From Rhizopus arrhizus (lineage: Eukaryota > Mucoromycota > Mucoromycetes > Mucorales > Rhizopodaceae): a stretch of 64,000 nucleotides of DNA. Shown piece after piece: positions 1-12,610 of the stretch. The notes beneath the pieces were generated by a model that made no database searches, had not been told where the DNA came from, and worked only from the letters and a program-made list of their open reading frames with translations. Within the stretch, counting starts at the first letter, position 1. Each line of letters starts with the position of its first letter. The DNA is taken from assembly GCA_024220505.1 (NCBI GenBank), contig JAKZZE010000005.1, forward strand, positions 2,068,501-2,132,500, read 5' to 3'. The position numbers and the translations under genes are program-made.

Positions 1-730
1 ACCTAGCCTAGATATACTTTAGCAGCTATTTATTTTGATAATAAAAATGGCTATAGCTTACAATACCACCACCAGGCACACTAGTTAATTTTAAACGAGA
101 ACAGATGTGCTGGTCATGGTGGGTTTTGAAGAAGTTGTGCGAATTCATTTCAATTGTTACATGAGGAAGTAAAATGATCCACTGAACAGTAGGTATGTAT
201 GAGGACTTTGCTTTTGCTGAAAAAGACTCAATAATTTACCTTGCCTTTTTCCTTTTGACTTTCAACATAGCCTTCTACAACCACCTTGCTTGGTGAATCA
301 TCCATATACCCAGTTGTATCAATATCAAATCCGGTTATTGTACCAGTGCATCCTAATACGATAACAACGCTTTTCAATTACTTTTAATCATCAAGTCATA
401 AAGTAGGAGAATAATTTTTCATCTTTTTTTTTACGTTGCAGACTTCAAGTGTCTCTTTGTTTGCCAGCCATCTTTTATTCCCTCTAGTACAAACATATAA
501 ATCTACCTCGATTTTTGATGCAGCTCTACATGCAAACCTTGTAGTAAGTTATCTTTTAAATTAACTCCTTCATCTCTTATTAAATTTTCAGCTTTTCCAA
601 AAAACTCATCAGAGACGTATTCAATTCGAGTGCCTCTTTTAACGGATGTCAATTCTGCATAGACATCAAGTCGGGATCCTTGTAATTCTTTATTATCAAG
701 TCTACTATAGTTTGATAACTTGTTTCCCAT
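1..730 (-). CDS. Allantoicase, N-terminal part (runs off the left edge)
   Basis: Allantoicase hydrolyses allantoate to ureidoglycolate and urea, letting fungi use purines as nitrogen. The start is the ATG at 730. Exons inferred from splice signals and frame are 730-538, 483-435, 369-240, 181-62 and the beginning of a fifth at 7-1. Exon 1 carries the family signature VSDEFFGKAENLI. The next exon gives DGWQTKRH, then GTITGFDIDT, and the fourth ends NSHNFFK...SVPGGGI, continuing into AR at the edge; these match the family order DGWETRR, GxIxGFDIDT and GGIARL. About 164 codons are visible, roughly half of a normal protein. A reading that keeps the first exon open to 503 puts DGWQTKRH out of frame, so the donor at 538/537 is preferred. 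The neighbouring phosducin-like gene lies upstream in the same orientation. Confidence 0.88.
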
Positions 731-879
731 GGGTTCTTTAAGAATAAAAAAGAGTACAGCCAGGGTTTCTTATTTTCTTGGAAATTTCTTTCTACTTTTA
801 GTTGCATGACAGATGTTTAAATTTCAGTCTCCAAGTCAGGGGTTATGCAAAAAGCATTTTTTTTATTGCTATACAAAGT

Positions 880-1837
880 CTAGTAATAACCTCTATCATC
901 GCCATCACTTTCTTCATCACTGCTAAGTGCAGCTGTAGCCTTTGATTGATAAACTGAACGTTTTGGCTTTTCATCATCACCTTGTTCAAGACTCTTTTCA
1001 GCTGGAACTGCGCCATACTGGGCTAATACAGCGCGAAGACCTATTACAAATAACATCATGAGTTAAATACACATGCATCTATTTACTACACTTACTTTTG
1101 CTTGTCATTTTCATGCCACCAAATTGAATAGCACCGGCCAGATTGGCTTTAAGGTCGCCTTCACCATAGACCAATAGAGTAGGTACATTGTGATCAGGGA
1201 AGTTTGGTATACATTGATCACTGACAATTTTTATGAATTTTGTAGATTTGAATTGTAAAGCAAGCTCAGCCAAACAGCGATTCATCAATTTACAAGCAGG
1301 GATGCTACAATAATATAGTTAATCTTTAAATACACACGACAACGTATCAAACTTACTATTCTTTATACAAGTGAACAACAACAAAGCACTCTTTACTTGC
1401 ATCTGTCACTTCTCTTACAAAATCAGGCTTTGAAATTTCAATCACTTCCCCGTATTTCTCTTTTGCTGCTTGAGCTTGCATTTCCATCATGCGTTTGTGT
1501 CTGATGATGCGCATAAGAAAAGGATGGATTTATACGAGACTGATTCTCTTTCTTTACCTGTACTCGTTCAAGATTCTATCATCTTCAAGATCTTCAAGCT
1601 CATCAAGTTCATCAAGATCTTTGTTATCAAGACTATTTAATTCTGCTTCTTTGGCTCTCACCATGTCCACAAATTCATCTTCAATCTCATCATCTCTTTT
1701 TTCATCCTTTGGTGGAAGGATACCTTTGGCACGTAAAATATCGTTCCTAAATCAAAAGTTTGTATTTTCTAGCATTATTTTCAATTAGAAAAAGATGTTT
1801 TTTTTTACCATTCAGTATCAGCATTTGGGTCATCCAT
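880..1837 (-). CDS. Phosducin-like protein (PDCL3/Plp1 type)
   Basis: A thioredoxin-fold co-chaperone of the PhLP2/3 class that works with the CCT chaperonin in folding tubulin, actin or G-protein beta subunits in the cytosol. Five exons (1837-1809, 1746-1558, 1500-1357, 1304-1096, 1040-880) join in frame to 243 aa, the normal family size. The protein begins [20 protein letters not shown], typical of the family's N-terminal helix. It has an acidic Asp/Glu-rich stretch near residues 30-65, then KYGEVIEI, HLYKEYIPACKLMN, FIKIVSDQCIPNFPDHNVPT and GGMK of the thioredoxin domain, and ends in an acidic Ser-rich tail. The track of open frames shows only exon 4 well, because exon 1 is 29 nt. It is transcribed toward allantoicase, and the gap to that gene's start is 149 bp. 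Confidence 0.92.
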
Positions 1838-3415
1838 TTTCTTACAACTAAAACAGTAATCTCCACTCAAAGTTTAAGCATTTTAAATTTTTTTTTTTTT
1901 TGGATACAAGTTAAAATTCAGACGTTACATGAATCTCAGGAACCACTACAGCAACAACAACAGTAAAGCCATTTGAAGCATCATTTCTGAGACCAGCGTT
2001 ATCATAATGCTTTTCGGTAAACATGTTGTAAGCCATATAAAACTATATTCATTTCGCCATTTTAATTCTAAAGTGCTGTAAAGCATGTCACTGAACCTAA
2101 ATGTTTGATAGAGCCTGACGTGTTGCAGCACAAACATATGAATCGTATATTCAATTAGATGTGCCTTACTTTTGTATTGTGTTTAATTAATTTTCTTTGG
2201 ACAAGTGTATTTTATAAGCTTGTTTCCATTTTGTTTTTTATTTTGCAATTTTTTGCTTTTCAAAATACAAGGTAATATGATACAACTTTTTTTTTCTACC
2301 CAAGCTATTTACGATCGCAATGTAAGAATAAATTTTTGCATTAAAATTTCTATTCTGCTGATCATCCTTTGTTTTAGCTTCAGAGAACCTGAAATGCTAG
2401 GCATGGCCTTCTTTTTTGTGTACTAAATGCTCACATGCTTACAATGTCTGGAAGAATAGAGCGAGTAAACCATTTTTTTATGATACAAATGAGGTATTGA
2501 TAAAGACATTAATGTTTCATAGGGATTGATTGGTTCAATATCAAAATAGCATTCAGGGAAGGATGCTCTTTGGAAAAGATACGTGATGAATATAAAGAGT
2601 ACACAGGTTGAAGAGATTGTCAGGAGAAAAAACTTGCTGTAAAATTTTAAAAGGGAGCATTGGATGATGAATGGGTAGAACAGCCCTGATAGGATCCATT
2701 AGTATGATAGACTGCTCACAAAAGAAGTGAAAGATAAGCATTATGTTGCTATTGTGATAATAACGTTTCGAATTAAAAGAGCTAAAATGCTCTTTCTTTT
2801 TATAAACGTTGTGAAGACTTAGAAAGAAGAATAGATAAGCTTCATCAAGTTTTATTTTGAAAATAAAATACAATCAAAAAAGCGTTTCAGATTAAACAAG
2901 GAACTTAGTACACTTTTAAGATGATCAGTAGTAATCAAGGACCTGTCAAAAGTTTTGGGATGAATAGTTATGAATATCAAAAGATAATGGATTCCCCTGC
3001 TATGATTAATGAGATAGAATGCCTGGTGAACAAAGCAAGGATTTATACTTCAAGGATAATTCACTATAGGATTAAAAGAGGTCACGACATTATTGTGTAA
3101 CAATTATGCAGCGTGTGTATTTTTTTTTCCCTCTATTTTGTTATTAATGCATTAATCTCCTCTTACTTTATCAGAGAAAGTAAAGCTTTTTTTATAGAAA
3201 ATATTATTCATAAAACAAAAGCTTCAATCATCCTTCCTTGTAGTGTATTTCATATTCTCAAATCAATAATAATAAAAACAAAAAAACAACATGAAACATC
3301 TCATTCCCGTTACTCAAGTAGGACCACTGACGTAAGTTATACAAAAACAAGATTTTACAATAAAAAACGATTCTCTTATCGTATTTTACGCTCTTTTATT
3401 TTTTCATTTGTAAAA
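1838..3415. other. Intergenic region, no supported gene
   Basis: An AT-rich spacer between the divergent phosducin-like and ML-domain genes, with T-tracts, scattered short open frames and no conserved motif. The stretch 2540-3080 is slightly more codon-like on plus but carries many stops, so nothing is called. Confidence 0.5.
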
Positions 3416-4264
3416 ATGTATTCGAAAAACATACTTTTATTATCAATCTTTATTTGCGCTTTTTTACTTTCCAAAGTAGAAGGCAGCATTGTCTTTTGGT
3501 CTAGTACTCTTTCTAAGCCTAACGTCGATATTGAATTTTTTGGTAAGATTTCCCTTTATCACATTTCCGTAGGCCCTAAATATTAACCTGTCTATTTTTT
3601 AAAAAGATGAATCAGAGTCCTTGTTCCAACATAAAAGTGTAGATGTCAATCCAAATCCTCTTGAACCTGGAGATCAAGTCAATATTACGATTGTTGGAGA
3701 TTTGTTGGACACAGTTGAAGAAGGAGCATATGCAGATGTGGTAGTTAAGATAGGTCTAGTGAAAATCTTAAAAAAGACATTCGATATCTGTAAAGAACTC
3801 AGAGATCATAAAGACGAAGTTGACATCCAATGTCCCATTGAAAGAGGAGCTTTTAAGGTAAACCTTAAACTCAATACAGAGAGAAACCATGCTTAAAATG
3901 TCTTTTTGATAGTTGATTCAATCTATTAAATTACCTAAAGAAATCCCTAGAGTAAGTTTTCCCTTCCTAAACCCTCTTGAATATTTAACTAATTATGTCA
4001 TATAGGGTAAATTCACAGTGCTAGCTAGTGCATATACTGTAGATGAGGAATCTCTGGCCAATGTTAAAATCACAGCAGATTTCCGAAAAGGACATCATAT
4101 TGTTGGAGAAACTTGGTATGATTATTAATTGGGTTTATATGTAATTTTGATAAATATTAAATAAAAATACGTGGGATGCCTTGTATTAAAACAATGTTTA
4201 ATTTTGGTTTATCCTTTTTTTAAGGGCACAAGAGCCAGAAGATGAAAGAGATTTTTCAGCGTAG
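3416..4264 (+). CDS. NPC2-like ML-domain lipid transfer protein (PG/PI-TP)
   Basis: A small secreted or vacuolar sterol/phospholipid-binding protein of the MD-2-related (ML) family, close to fungal phosphatidylglycerol/phosphatidylinositol transfer proteins (Npc2). Inferred exons 3416-3542, 3607-3857, 3913-3951, 4006-4115 and 4225-4264 join in frame to 188 aa. Residues 1-23 are a signal peptide (lysines, then a Leu/Ile-rich core, ending KVEGS). Family blocks follow: VDVNPNPLEPGDQVNI, VEEGAYADVVVKIGLVKI, CKELRDH, VDIQCPIERG, LPKEIPRGKFTVLASAYT and VKITADF. A start further upstream in the same frame (3113) is open but lacks a signal sequence, so the ATG at 3416 fits better. If the 4115 donor is not used, the protein ends five residues later as ETWYDY. 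The alternative C-terminus EPEDERDFSA is less certain. Confidence 0.9.
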
Positions 4265-7200
4265 CAATTTGATCTGATTATCTAAACAATCAAACCTACA
4301 CACATTCCCATACAAACAATGAAAGAATCTTTTTTTTTTAAAAAATTCTCACAGAGGACAAGATAGGGAAATGCAAAATATTGCAATTTAAAACAAGACA
4401 GACTGATGATCGCTTTGATCTATGTACGGAACCGTTTCTGAATTTGAATTTATTCATTACGTTGACCTCTTATTGATCTTGAATGGATTCATTCTGTATG
4501 AACAGTTGCATCCCTCAACATGCTGTTCAAAAAGATTATTATTTTTATGCAACAAGATGCCGAGCTTGCAAACAGAGAGCACGCCTTTTGACTTGGGTTA
4601 CTGTTTACCTATCGCATGACATATTGGTTGCTTGTAAAGAAACACTATTGGTCGAATTTTTCGTTACTAAGTTCATTGGTCGATTTTAATCGCTTGATCC
4701 TAGTCAAGATACTATCTGAAATACCATTAGCTAAATTAAACTCAGTGATACATAAGAACAAGTTTGGTTGACATCTCTTTAAAAGAAGCATAGATGGTAG
4801 TAATAAACTAATCATTTAATTTCATTCCTGTCATAGGGAAAAGATTTTTTTCTTTCAGATTTCATTGCTTTTTTTTTAGTCTTCCGTATTTTCTACCACA
4901 TGCTGTGGAGGCATTCGATTGATAAATTTGAGGATGGTTAAATTAAATAGATAATATACTAATGAAACAACATCCACCTTTTTCCAATCCCTTCAAAATA
5001 CAATAACAGGTTGCTCTTATTATGTAATGCGGACAATGATCATCAGTTGCTGCAGTAGCGACCATATAAAGTTGTACGGCACTTGCGCGGAAACAACATG
5101 GAGAAAGCCAGATTTGAAGAGCTTCTTGACTTTGTCTATTCATTTTTTTTTCCCTGCTGTTATCCACAAAGATGTTATTAAACCGTAATTAAGAATGTCA
5201 CAAATACATTTATCTGATCCTCCCTTTTCACTTTAAAATTGTACACATATTCATTAGTTTAACTATGACTTGATTGCCAACATTTCCCTTTAGACAAGAG
5301 CTTTTCCGTTAAAAGTATATTCTCTTTAGACATAAAATGCTTATTTCTATCCATTTCTCTTTGCAAGCACCTTATACTTTTAATGGATGACTTACGCTGC
5401 GTATGACAATAAAAAAAAGAAAGGAAAAGGAAAAAGACAAAGCATGACAGGTCTACAGTAATATAAACACTTAGGAGCATAAAACTAATTGATTTGACGT
5501 ACAACTTATCTGCCAAACAATGCAGTAGCCGATCAAATTTGAAGTTTTACAGGCATCGATACATCACAAAAACGCAACTATAACCTATATGAACTGTTTC
5601 AAGTATATTTTTTTATAATTTCTGTTGAAAATAAGCTTTATACCTTTTCAGACTTTCTAAAAATTGAATAATTTAAGCACAGAAGCACCCTTTTTAGTTC
5701 TTTTAATGAAAAAAGAACCATGTATGCTCTTTAACAATTGGTCAAATTGGGATGAATTAAAAAAATGAGATTAAAGAAGTATATCCCACATCTTCCTTTC
5801 TGCTTCCAAGTGATCTCTTTGCTTTATAAAATACTCCCCTTTTTTTTGCACTCTTAGCTCCAATATATAACTTAAGTCTAAGTTCAATGAAACTTTTGTA
5901 TTCTTGTAGTAGAGTACACAAAAGACATGACGAGATTGAACTAAGCTGCTATTGATTAGATAAATTTCATAGCCGTGTACAATGTCAATAAAAAGTAACA
6001 TGACTACATGTTTAATCTCTTTCTATTACTATCAGAGCACTTTATTGCTGCTAAAAATAAAATATTGGCCTCTTTCATATGTCAGGTTTTAAATTTAACA
6101 ACTAAGAGGGTTGGCAGTTAAGAATGATACTTGCAGTCCAAAGTATGATTACATTTATTGTCGTCGATTTTGTTTTCTAAAGAGACTCAGCGGCACTGAA
6201 TAATGTGCTTTTAACAAGCCAATCTCTAATTATAGCACATCTTTTAAAAATAAATAAAATATGATAACATGGCTATATCATCCACTGAGCTTACGGGTCA
6301 TTCATACACTGACAAAAGTAGAGACAATTGCATTGTAAGGGGGTGTTCTCGCTATTTTCATGAAAGCTCAATCAGGGACCATATTGATTATGAACCACAG
6401 TATTTTTATTCATGAATCTATCAATTGAGTATAAAAAAATGTGGTATTAACATCTTTGAGAACAGCCATCCGTGAAAGAATCATGTTTGAAAGAGCCAGA
6501 TTTTAGTAAAATTGTTAGAAATAAATACTGTCTTTTTCTGCACTTGTTCAGCCTTTTAACAAGAAGAAATATCATTAAACAAAAACTAATAATAGTATTT
6601 TTCTATTTTCTCTTTTTTCTTTTCTAAAAAAAAAACAATGACGATTTCCAATGATCTAATGTATCGATAAGAAACATATTCTTATTTTTATCTTGATTAT
6701 TTTTATAGTACTAGTGAGTTCTTTATTTAGCAGGTAGGCACTGAAATCCAATTTATCTTTGTTTAGCGATAAAGAGGCAATAGAATATATAGCGTTTTAT
6801 GAAAAACACTACAAGAAAGATCTGATCAGTCCATTTCTTTTATTCTTTACAGAGAAAAGATGAATGGAGACGAGAGGGACGATCTAAATCCTAGATTCGT
6901 GTAAATTAGTGAGAGTAGTGTAAAAGTGAGATAATATGACAAATGACAATGGCAAAAAGAGTAGAGAAAAGTAAAATGATCAAAAAGGCAAGATGTTTTG
7001 CTTTCATCATAACTACATGCTCATATCAAGTCTATATGCATGTCTAAGTAGTATGTGACCTGTCCTATAGATTCGGGATAGCCTTCGTTTTACAAATAAA
7101 AAACGCAATTTACATGAATTCCCTTATTTTCTCAGCAGAAACACACGTTACCTTGTGTCAGTAACGATATACACAAATAGCACGATCTAAATCTATTAGG

Positions 7201-9622
7201 AAATGAACGGTGTTGATATAAACATTTAATTTTGATTTCTTGGCACAAGTTTATGCTCCAAGGTTTGTTTTGTTTTAAAGTTATTTTGTTACAAGAAAAA
7301 GTAAAAATGTGGAAATACAAAAGATGGGACATATGCACAGCTTTAATTTACAAATATTTACTAAAAAAAAAACACCTACCGCGGTAACCAGTAAGCTTGA
7401 GAAAGAAGAAGGCCCTTTTTTTTACAGTTAGTTTATTAAAGAAATCCTACTATTCTCATCATTTCTTGGCTTTTTGTATTAATATCCATTTTTATTACAC
7501 AGATTATACACTCTTCACAAAGTAGCCTTCTAAATATACTTTTGAAAAGAATCTTATCCAATGATAAGCACCTTACTTTATATACTTGTTTCTCATTCAT
7601 CTTTCTGCACTAATCACACACATATACCTACAGACATCCTCTTTATACAATTAAAAGGTCGATGTAATGATCGCTCTCTTGTTTAATATCATCAAATTCA
7701 GCCTTCACTTCCATAAATATTTTAAACACAAGTGCTTATGTTTGAAACTTTTTTTATTTTTAGCTATAAAACCCAGATAGTGAATAGTGTTTGTCAAAAA
7801 GTAAGCTAAAAGATGTGTGTTGCTTGCATCATGAATAAAAAGTACGTTGATTTCTTTTAATAGCCTTCATTAATCCCAGCATGACAAAGAGATTTAACCA
7901 TGTCTTTATGATGGCCAAAATTATCTATGCCCTGGTCTGTGATTGCAACCTCTAAATACCATGCGCTTTTAACAAGCCATCCGCATCCAACAGTTCTTGC
8001 TATTTATTTGAAGCTCTTTGGCTGTTTGGTCATTGGTTTCAAGAAAGAAAACAAGAAAAAGATGATGAAGAATGAATTTTGCGATCTTTAATGTCTTGAT
8101 ACGCAAAATGGAAAACAAACTGAAAAAATAAAGTACGCTATTCAATACATGATTAAGAAATAGCATTCTATTATCTAACTCTCTTTAGTTATATCAACAT
8201 AACCATGACACTGATTATATATAGTCAAAAAAAATTTTTTTTTCTTTGACAGCTGTTTGCATCTGTAACAAAGTTTCCCATACTAGTTTCAATGAATTAT
8301 TACCTTGAAACCCGCGACTTCCAAATTTAATACGCTTATTTTTATCTCTTTGAATATACCAAATAAAATATACATAGTTTGCCTGAATATTCATTTTGCA
8401 AATGTACCAAATTTGAATTTAAACCTATGCAAACGAATGTGTTGATGCTGCCTGAAAAGAATGAATAACACGTTTTAGAGTATCATTGTAAATGAATTAG
8501 CACTCAGAATAATAAGATTAATCCTGCCTTAGGAATTCTTGGCCATAAAAGAAGGGATCGCCAAAAAAAAAAGTTAATTAAAAATGATGACTGTCAGTCC
8601 AGGATTTGCAATATAACATGGGTGAGATCTAGAGTAACAGTCAATCCTTTTATGCTTCACGTGTGTTTCCTTTTTAAATTAAATCAAAATAAATGTATGC
8701 TTTTGTTTTCACATAAATAATAATAAAAAACCCCCTTTCGCTCTTTTACTTTCCATGTTTATTTTATTTTCTCCTTTGAGCAATTTCAGCCATTTTCAGT
8801 GATAATAAATTTGTAGACTATTGTATTTTTGCTGAAAAATACAATATACTTGATTTTTTTCCCGTCAAAAAAAAAAGGAAATCATAGTCCCCTTTTATAA
8901 AAGAAGTCACTTTTATCATGTTTTGAGCAGATTGCAGTCATTGCAGCCAAGAGAAAAAGACGATAAAGAATGGATAAAACATGGTGGGCATTTTTTTTTC
9001 TTTTAGAAAGCTTGGAAATAGTAAAGTTTTTGTTCATTTGACTATTGATCATCAATAAATAGAATGTAACAATCAAGGTGATGTGCACACACATACATAA
9101 AAGAGCATCTTGTTACTATTTCTAGCCAAAATAACGTTTTTGAATGTTACAATTTCTGTCGCTGAGTGTTTTTTTGGCTGATGCGAGTCCCGGTAGCGTA
9201 TGAAACTGTTCTTCTATGTTTTGATTATATGTAATACCCCTCTCTCCTGATCTGCAAGAGTCATAATTGACTCATATTATATACCTACCGTACAATGAGT
9301 TATGGCTAATAGCGTCATCATGAACAGCTCATAGTTGATCCAAGGAGGCTTCAAAAAGACTTTAGAGAGAAAATTGTCTAAATATAGAATAATTATCCCG
9401 TAAGACAAATCTCTTGGCAGCAGTAAGGTTGTGTGACAGGAAACTATTTTAGTAGTTAATTTTACTAATTATAGCATATTGTTTTTAGAATAGTTTATAA
9501 ACTATCGCGAAAATATATTTCCGTCAAGTAATTATAAATAAAAGGAGAGCAATAACAATCACTTTCTTTCTTGCTGCTTTTTTATTTTCATTGTAAATCA
9601 TACATCCTTTCCTTCAATAAAA
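4265..9622. other. Long AT-rich intergenic region
   Basis: More than 5 kb without a supported gene. Short open frames exist on both strands, but none shows family motifs or splice-compatible neighbours. A plus-strand stretch at 4490-4690 with RCRACKQR and a minus-strand Cys-rich frame at 4943-5167 were examined and are too weak to call. A TATA-like string at 6421-6437 is repeated exactly upstream of the pirin gene. The segment could hold non-coding RNA, but the sequence does not show it. Confidence 0.45.
9533..9542 (+). promoter_or_regulatory. TATA box of the chitin deacetylase gene
   Basis: The string TATAAATAAA lies 81 bp before the ATG at 9623, in a spacing normal for a fungal core promoter. 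It is followed by a CT-rich leader. Confidence 0.55.
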
Positions 9623-10879
9623 ATGCAACTTAAAGCCTTTGCCATCTCTGTTGCCCTTGCCAAAGTAGCAACTGTTGTCTCTGCTGATGTTTCAGCTTCA
9701 AACTATTGGGAATCCTTCACTAGTCAAATCAACCCTGAAAACATCACAATCCCCTCCATCACTCAAACTACCAGCTATGATGTCAATGCTGAATGTACTT
9801 ACTATTCTCCTGACACCTCCTTGTTCACCTTCAACTCATCTGAATGGCCTACGATCTGGCAGACAGCCACTTCCAATGGAATGTCTGAATCTGAAGAATT
9901 CAAATCCTTGTACAACTCCATTGATTGGACCAAAGCTCCCAACATTCAACCTCGTAAAATGACAGCCGATGGTGCATTGGACATGTCCAACTACTCTTCT
10001 ACTGAGGATCCTGACTGTTGGTGGTCTGCCAGTACCTGTACCACTCCCAAGTTATCCGATGTCAATGCTGATATCTACAGATGTCCTGAGCCCGAAACAT
10101 GGGGTCTTACTTATGATGATGGACCCAACTGTTCTCACAATGCGTTTTATGACTTCCTTACCCAACAAAAGTTGAAGGCTACCATGTTCTACATTGGTTC
10201 TAACGTGCTTGATTGGCCCTATGGTGCTATGCGTGGTGTCAAGGATGGTCATCACATTGCTGCTCACACCTGGTCTCACAACTACACCACCACGCTCACC
10301 AACGAACAAGTCCTTGCCGAATTCTATTACACACAAAAGGCCATCAAACTCGCCACCGGTCTCACGCCTCGTTACTGGCGTCCTCCTTATGGTGATGTCG
10401 ATGACCGTGTTCGTTGGATCGCTACTCAGCTGAACTTGACTGCTGTCATCTGGAACTTGGACACGGACGATTGGGCCGCTGGTCTTACCACCACTGTTCA
10501 GGCCGTCGAGCAAAACTATGAAAACTTCATCACCATGGGCACCAACGGTACTTTTGCCACCTCGGGTAACATCGTCTTGTCTCACGAAATCAACAACAAC
10601 ACCATGTCCATGGCGGTCGAAAACTTGCCCAAGATCATGAGTGCTTACAAGCAAGTCATCGATGTCGCCACCTGTCAAAACATCTCTTATCCTTACTTTG
10701 AGAATGTTAAATGGACCAATACCTTGAACGGTTCTTCTAGTTCTTCCTCCTCTTCTGCCTCTTCCTCTGCTTCTTCATCATCTGGTAAAATTGGATCCGC
10801 TGCTGCTTCTAGTGCCAGTAAATCTATTGTTCCTAGCTTTGGTTTATTATTTGCATTCGTTGCTGCCATGTTATTTTAA
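9623..10879 (+). CDS. Chitin deacetylase, GPI-anchored type
   Basis: A secreted metal-dependent enzyme that removes N-acetyl groups from chitin to make chitosan, a major wall polymer of Mucoromycota. It is a single exon of 418 aa. Residues 1-21 form a signal peptide (cleavage near SADVSA). The NodB/CE4 domain shows all five motifs: TYDDGP (163-168), HTWSH (215-219, zinc/cobalt ligands), RPPYGD (253-258), DTDDW (280-284) and LSHE (319-322). Residues about 370-390 are a Ser-rich stretch, followed by a hydrophobic tail typical of a GPI-attachment signal. Codon use is more C-rich than the surroundings, as in highly expressed genes. A TATA box lies upstream and an AATAAA-like signal follows near 10945. 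Length and motif order agree with fungal CDAs; substrate preference cannot be read from sequence. Confidence 0.96.
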   Translation: MQLKAFAISVALAKVATVVSADVSASNYWESFTSQINPENITIPSITQTTSYDVNAECTYYSPDTSLFTFNSSEWPTIWQTATSNGMSESEEFKSLYNSIDWTKAPNIQPRKMTADGALDMSNYSSTEDPDCWWSASTCTTPKLSDVNADIYRCPEPETWGLTYDDGPNCSHNAFYDFLTQQKLKATMFYIGSNVLDWPYGAMRGVKDGHHIAAHTWSHNYTTTLTNEQVLAEFYYTQKAIKLATGLTPRYWRPPYGDVDDRVRWIATQLNLTAVIWNLDTDDWAAGLTTTVQAVEQNYENFITMGTNGTFATSGNIVLSHEINNNTMSMAVENLPKIMSAYKQVIDVATCQNISYPYFENVKWTNTLNGSSSSSSSSASSSASSSSGKIGSAAASSASKSIVPSFGLLFAFVAAMLF

Positions 10880-11768
10880 ATGACTATAAAATTGTATAAT
10901 TTATATTAGATAACCCTCACAATCCATCTTTTTTGTTGTTGTACACAAAATAAAATGCGTATTTTTAATCAACAGTTTCACGAGATGAGGGAGAAAAGGC
11001 TTAAATTTGCTCAATACACATGATGAAAGGAGAGAATAAAGGAGTGAGGGGCAAAGATTGAAATCGGAAAAAGCGGTAATGATTAAGAAGTGTTGTAAAC
11101 AATTTCTTTTGAACAGCAGTAGAAAATTGTGTAGAGATCATGTTGAATATCTCTTGTACCAAAATAAGTTATTGTTTTCAACATCATCACAACAAAAGAA
11201 GCAATCATTTCTCACGTTTTCATGGTTCTGTAGTGTGATTACATTTCATCATATAAGCAAATACATTTTTTTTTGAATTCTAAAATATTTGTAATGCAAA
11301 TACATTTATTTTGAATGATTGACTTCTAATCAGTAATTACAGGATAATGATTTGCTTTTCAGCGTCAGATTTAAACAAATGTGCTCAGATCATCACACAG
11401 AGCAATAGTTACTAACTCCCACTACACACAACTGTATACTCTTAATATGAATCACCAGTAACATCTGCTCTTACTGTAATTCCCGTAACTACACTTTAAA
11501 GGTTGTACAATAATATGAATTAAGATTTCCAAATTACTTTACAGTCAGTCAATTATTATATATAATAAGGTTACCATCTGGATGAATTATATCTACAGAA
11601 CATCACACCTTGACAGAATAGACCCCATCACAAGTAGCTGGAATAATATTCATGAGAAAAGATGACAATTAAGGTTATAAATTACTGAGGACGCGATATT
11701 TCTTTGTTTAAATACTCAAGTCATTGCTGTTGTTAATAAAGTAACCCTTTTTCTAGTCTTGTTCCATT
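10880..11768. other. Intergenic region, no supported gene
   Basis: An AT-rich spacer downstream of chitin deacetylase. It holds the polyadenylation region near 10945 and no recognisable coding motif. The 72-codon plus-strand frame at 11058 has no family features. Confidence 0.5.
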
Positions 11769-12080
11769 TTATTGATTTTTTATACAAGTTTTCACGTATC
11801 CAAGAACTTCAGTTACATCACTTATGTGCATCTCTAATTTTACTGGATTGAGTTCTGGTGGGTATGCTGTCAAGTAAATATACTTATAACCTCTTCTCAG
11901 GATTTTGGTTTGCACAAGTAGTTTAGACTTCTGAACAGAGAGGTTAGCCATGGCGAGGTAAAACCCTTTCATATCATGTATATCATCCAAAACGTTGAGG
12001 AGTTCGCTAATAAATTTTATATATTGACCAGAGGTGATTCTTTTAGGAGGGGTTTGACGTTCGGAATACTTAGAGTGATT
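11769..12080 (-). pseudogene. Decayed Tc1/IS630-like DDE transposase fragment
   Basis: The minus strand is open from 12080 to a stop at 11769. It reads RITSGQYIKFISELLNVLDD, then DMKGFYLAMANLSVQK, then RRGYKYIYLTAYPPELNPVK. This follows the order of a DDE_3-type transposase: a helix before the second strand, an MDN-API-H core, and R-GY-x-YLPPYSPELNPIE. In a working enzyme the second catalytic Asp sits in MDN; here the text is AMANLS, so that Asp is gone, and PYSPELNPIE has become AYPPELNPVK. An in-frame stop lies just upstream at 12081-12083. It is therefore a relic, or a heavily changed domesticated copy. It lies 1.4 kb from a Tc1/mariner-type MITE, but no shared termini were seen. Confidence 0.6.
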
Positions 12081-12229
12081 TTAAGGTACAATAATAATAC
12101 AATATAATATTCTAGTTTCAATTTTATGCATTTAATCACACATTGTAACAATGTAATAAAAAATACATGTATGAAAGGGTATACAGGCAATACGCAATAA
12201 ATTTATTCAGCATAAGTAATAAAAAACAT

Positions 12230-12610
12230 TTACGATCTGTCGTTTAGAAATGCATATTTTAAAGATAGAGGGCTTCCATATCTGCTAAACAATCCTTCGT
12301 CCAGTCCTGATGTATAACAAGCTGACCAATTCAATTTTCCTGATAAATTATTTCTAAAATTCTTGACAAAAAACAAATCAGCGCTCTCAACAATTTCAAT
12401 TGGGGTGACAGTTGTGTCTTGTTCCTTTTCGAAAAAAAGTTTTCGACGTTTCTCGGTAAACCCCAATCCATTTTTCGCATAAGCTCTTATTTTTTTTAGT
12501 GAGCTTTCTGAATTTTCATGTGCACAATTCACAATTTTTTCGAACTATTTGCTCGTTTTGTCAAGAACATCATTTGCCAAATCGGATAAGGTAGTTTCAA
12601 TTGTATCATA
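12230..12610 (-). pseudogene. Interrupted ORF of unknown function
   Basis: A good splice acceptor (TTTTCTACAG) ends at 12611 on the minus strand and opens a codon-like frame. It reads QYDTIETTLSDLANDVLDK, meets an in-frame TAG at 12547-12545, then continues for 100 codons through NCAHENSESSLKKIR, GFTEKRRKLFF, IVESADLFFVKNF and LDEGLFSRYGS to a stop at 12230. Composition is protein-like and there is no low-complexity bias. I do not recognise the family. The single stop suggests a young pseudogene, or a second short gene starting after it. It lies between the transposase relic and the MITE. Confidence 0.35.

Noticed and set aside
3113..3415. Longer N-terminus for the NPC2-like protein
   Set aside because: It is in frame but basic and AT-driven, and it would bury the signal peptide that starts at 3416.
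4422..4689. Overlapping plus frames with RCRACKQR
   Set aside because: The CxxC-like pair is isolated; no zinc-binding partner residues or further exon were found.
4943..5167. Cys-rich minus-strand frame
   Set aside because: 74 codons with no signal peptide, no family pattern and no neighbouring exons.
10052..10678. 208-codon minus-strand open frame inside chitin deacetylase
   Set aside because: It is the antisense shadow of a C-biased coding exon. It has no start context or family motif, and the sense protein is certain.
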